6,899 nucleotides of DNA from WOZL01 sp041678645 (GTDB lineage Bacteria; Patescibacteriota; Dojkabacteria; SC72), in contig JBAYNT010000029.1 of NCBI GenBank assembly GCA_041678645.1, positions 1 through 6,899 on the forward strand, in the 5' to 3' direction. Positions 4,238-6,899 of this stretch are shown here, piece after piece. Below the pieces are notes generated by a model, which saw only the letters and a program-made list of their open reading frames with translations, was not told the origin of the DNA and did no database searches. Every line of letters begins with the position of its first letter. The stretch's first letter is position 1. The translations under genes and the position numbers were made by a program.

Positions 4238-6899
4238 ATGTTCAAATTCTTAACGAATCTCTTTGATTCAAATGAAAAACAATTAAATCAGGTACAGCCC
4301 ATTGTTGATAAGATAAACGATCTTGAGGACGAATACGTCAAACTCACAGACGAACAACTTAGAAATAAGACGGAGGAGTTTAGAAAAATTCTTAATGTAG
4401 ATCTGAAGAAGAGTAGAGAGCAATTTAAAGAGTTAAATAAAGTTGAACTTGCAAAAGTCCTTGATGATGAGAAATTAAAGATGTATGAAATACTCCCTGA
4501 CGCATTCGCTACAGTAAGAGAAGCCTCTAAAAGGGTCGCAAATCATAGGCATTTTGATGTACAGATGCTAGCTGCATATGTGCTTTTTGATAATAAAGTA
4601 GCAGAGCTATTTACAGGAGAGGGTAAAACATTAGCCGCTAATATGCCCCTTTACCTATACGCACTTTCTGGAAGAGGAGCTCACTTAGTTACAGTAAATG
4701 ACTATCTCGCAAAAAGAGATGCAGAGTGGAATGGACATATCCTAGGCTCACTTGGTATTACTGTAGCCGCAATTGGTGCGGGAGCACAGTATAGGTATGT
4801 ATCTGATGAGGAGGCTATAAAACTCAAGGGAGATGAAGCAAAGGAGATGATTGCAAAACGAGATGAGCTAGAGAAAAAAGCAGGAAGACTTAAATATGAT
4901 CATATGTCTGGAGTAAATCTAATAGAGTGTAGTAAAAAGGAAGCATATGACTGTGATATTGTATATGGAACCAACAATGAGTATGGTTTTGATTACCTTC
5001 GGGATAATATGGTTAGAGACATTGATGATAGGGTACAAGGCCCTAGGTATTTCGCCATTGTTGACGAAGCAGACTCCATCCTTATCGATGAGGCTAGAAC
5101 ACCATTAATCATATCTACTAGTGCACAAGCTTCAAACGATATGTATTCTCAATTTTCTACCCTAGTTAAACAGCTCAGTCCAGAAAAGCACTATGTTGTT
5201 GATGAGAAAGCTAATGCGGTATCTCTTACCGATGAGGGAATGGACCAAGTAGAAAAGCTTCTTAAGGTTGATAATGTGTATGAGAATGCTCAGTTTGCAT
5301 ATCACTTAGATAATGCACTTAAGGCAAAAGAGCTGTATAAAAAGGATGATGAATATATGATTAAGAATGGGGAAGTGATAATCGTTGACGAATTTACGGG
5401 TAGAGCCATGGAAGGTAGAAGGTACAGTGAAGGATTGCATCAGGCAATAGAGGCTAAAGAGGGGGTCGAGGTAAAAAGAGAGTCTAGAACTATGGCTACC
5501 ATTACTCTTCAAAACTACTTTAGATTGTATTCCTATCTTTCAAGTATGACAGCAACTGCTCTTACAGAAGCAGAGGAATTCTCCTCCATATATCATCTTG
5601 ATACGATAGTTGTGCCTACTAACAATCCTGTTATCAGGGAGGATCATAAGGATGTGGTTTACAAAACAGAGGAAGCAAAATTCAATGCAATTGTAGAAGA
5701 CATTAAAGTACACTTTGAAAAGAAACAGCCAATTCTTGTAGGTACTACCTCTGTAGAGAAGTCAGAGTTCCTCTCAGAGCTACTCTCTAAGCAGGGTGTT
5801 CCCCATGAGGTACTTAATGCCAAGTATCATGAGAGAGAGGCTAAGATAGTCTCTCAGGCAGGTCAGAAGGGCTCTGTAACCATAGCTACCAATATGGCAG
5901 GTAGAGGAACAGACATTGCATTAGAGGAAGGTGTTACAGATTTGGGAGGATTGTATGTAATAGGTTCAGAGAGACACGAATCGAGAAGAATTGATAATCA
6001 GCTAAGAGGTAGATCTGGAAGACAGGGAGACCCAGGAGAAACCCGTTTCTATATCTCCTTTGAAGACGATCTAATGAGACTCTTTGGTGGAGAAAGGATG
6101 CAACTTCTAATGTCTCAAGTCGGACTCGGTGATGATGTCCCAATATCTATGGGTATTTTAGGAACAACAATAGAGAATGCTCAAAAGAAAGTAGAGGCCC
6201 AAAACTATGATATACGTAAAAGGCTTGTAGAGTACGACGATGTCCTTAATCAGCAAAGAGACATAATATATGGCCTCAGAACTAATATCCTAAAAATTGC
6301 AAAAAAGGAAAGAAACGGACAGGAATTTAATTCCAAAGCAGATTTAGAACTTGCAAAAGAAATGGATATTGAGAAAGTCCAAGACCAATTGGATGCATTT
6401 ACCTTAAGTCAGGAATCTAGTTGGCATATTGAGATACTATCAGATTTCACATACGGATATACACCACTAGAAATATGGATACTTAAAGAGCAGTTAGCAT
6501 ATATGGACTTCCTTTTTGCTGCTCAACGTTCAGATGACATGAAGATAGATGAGGATGAAGAGAGTAAGGTAATTACACAAATCAAAAACCTGCTATCCGA
6601 AGAGGTATATGAGAAAGCCTTGAAGAAATTGAAATATACAGATGAAGAGCTTACAGATTTAACAAAAGTAAAGAAGTTGATACTAATGGCTTTTGTAATT
6701 CATAGCCAGGATATAACGCAGGAAGCCCTTAAAGAACTCTCTAAAGTTTTAATCCTAGAATCTTTTGATAGGTACTGGATGGAGCATTTAGACAATATGG
6801 CTGATCTAAGAGAAGGAATATCTCTTAGGAATCTCGCACAAAGAGATCCTCTTGTAGAGTATAAAAATGAAGGATTTGAAATGTTTGATAAGATGTTTG
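4238..6899 (+). CDS. secA: protein translocase subunit SecA, 3' truncated by the window
   Basis: SecA is the ATPase that pushes unfolded preproteins through SecYEG at the cytoplasmic membrane. Translating from ATG 4238 gives an open frame of 887 codons to the window edge. What is seen: HFDVQ before the Walker A motif TGEGKT (126-131, K130); VNDYLAKRD; YGTNNEYGFDYLRDNM from 243; Walker B DEAD (276-279) followed by SILIDEARTPLIIS; VDEFTGR from 383; TNMAGRGTDIAL (551-562); QLRGRSGRQGDPG (588-600); the scaffold EYDDVLNQQRDIIY; and WMEHL (from 847) through LREGISLRNLAQRDPL. The wing, scaffold and two-helix-finger regions are thus present, and only the end of the protein and any C-terminal tail are missing. 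Oddities: Walker A sits about 20 residues later than in E. coli, a charged insertion of about 40 residues lies within 184-232, and motif III reads SSMTATA instead of the usual GMTGTA context. It has its own predicted promoter 25 bp after the DUF456 gene. Confidence 0.97.
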   Translation, partial: MFKFLTNLFDSNEKQLNQVQPIVDKINDLEDEYVKLTDEQLRNKTEEFRKILNVDLKKSREQFKELNKVELAKVLDDEKLKMYEILPDAFATVREASKRVANHRHFDVQMLAAYVLFDNKVAELFTGEGKTLAANMPLYLYALSGRGAHLVTVNDYLAKRDAEWNGHILGSLGITVAAIGAGAQYRYVSDEEAIKLKGDEAKEMIAKRDELEKKAGRLKYDHMSGVNLIECSKKEAYDCDIVYGTNNEYGFDYLRDNMVRDIDDRVQGPRYFAIVDEADSILIDEARTPLIISTSAQASNDMYSQFSTLVKQLSPEKHYVVDEKANAVSLTDEGMDQVEKLLKVDNVYENAQFAYHLDNALKAKELYKKDDEYMIKNGEVIIVDEFTGRAMEGRRYSEGLHQAIEAKEGVEVKRESRTMATITLQNYFRLYSYLSSMTATALTEAEEFSSIYHLDTIVVPTNNPVIREDHKDVVYKTEEAKFNAIVEDIKVHFEKKQPILVGTTSVEKSEFLSELLSKQGVPHEVLNAKYHEREAKIVSQAGQKGSVTIATNMAGRGTDIALEEGVTDLGGLYVIGSERHESRRIDNQLRGRSGRQGDPGETRFYISFEDDLMRLFGGERMQLLMSQVGLGDDVPISMGILGTTIENAQKKVEAQNYDIRKRLVEYDDVLNQQRDIIYGLRTNILKIAKKERNGQEFNSKADLELAKEMDIEKVQDQLDAFTLSQESSWHIEILSDFTYGYTPLEIWILKEQLAYMDFLFAAQRSDDMKIDEDEESKVITQIKNLLSEEVYEKALKKLKYTDEELTDLTKVKKLILMAFVIHSQDITQEALKELSKVLILESFDRYWMEHLDNMADLREGISLRNLAQRDPLVEYKNEGFEMFDKMF

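Noticed and set aside
5306..5512. Minus-strand open frame of 68 codons
   Set aside because: It is antisense to the conserved SecA segment holding VDEFTGR.
5934..6143. Minus-strand open frame of 69 codons
   Set aside because: It is antisense to the conserved SecA motif VI region.
1..6899. Alternative genetic code with TGA as glycine (as in Gracilibacteria/SR1)
   Set aside because: No in-frame TGA occurs in the 887 visible secA codons or the other genes, and glycines are all GGN. The one TGA stop is followed directly by TAG, so it does not decide the matter alone.
1..6899. CRISPR array, insertion sequence, tRNA or prophage elements
   Set aside because: No regularly spaced repeats, terminal inverted repeats, transposase or integrase motifs, or tRNA-like folds were seen, and there is no non-coding gap longer than about 60 bp.

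Overview
The window is about 98% coding, AT-rich and arginine-AGA/AGG-biased, and uses the standard code: TAA, TAG and TGA all act as stops, and the 887 visible codons of secA contain no in-frame TGA. It looks like ordinary bacterial chromosome. High gene density, very short intergenic gaps, missing Shine-Dalgarno sequences and an insertion-bearing SecA suggest an uncultivated small-genome bacterium, possibly Patescibacteria / Candidate Phyla Radiation. That placement is an inference and I am not confident of the phylum.

Layout: (i) 1-1621, plus strand: the 3' end of an RmlD-type dTDP-4-dehydrorhamnose reductase gene, then a GT4-family glycosyltransferase. This is the tail of a surface-polysaccharide (rhamnose) cluster. 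(ii) 1591-3665, minus strand: a secreted M23 (LytM-type) peptidase with a probable Fn3-like domain, followed 20 bp later by a 180-residue protein of unknown function. The small gene overlaps the glycosyltransferase gene tail to tail by 31 bp. (iii) 3727-6899, plus strand: a DUF456 membrane protein, then secA, which runs off the right edge.

The genes share a cell-envelope theme: nucleotide-sugar synthesis and glycosyl transfer, peptidoglycan cleavage outside the membrane, a small membrane protein, and the motor that drives protein export. The M23 peptidase, and perhaps the 180-residue protein, would be Sec clients.

The most interesting signal is in the gene starts. Four of the five visible starts have a -10-like hexamer 5 to 7 nt upstream and no usable Shine-Dalgarno. 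For the DUF456 gene and secA the match is an extended -10 (TGA + GATAAT or TATAAT) exactly 6 nt before ATG, which puts the predicted transcription start on the A of ATG. This points to leaderless transcription as a routine mode in this organism. Other points worth a look are a doubly substituted SecA motif III, charged insertions in SecA, and a sharp GC-skew switch inside the glycosyltransferase gene. I found no CRISPR array, mobile element, RNA gene or obviously new multi-gene system.
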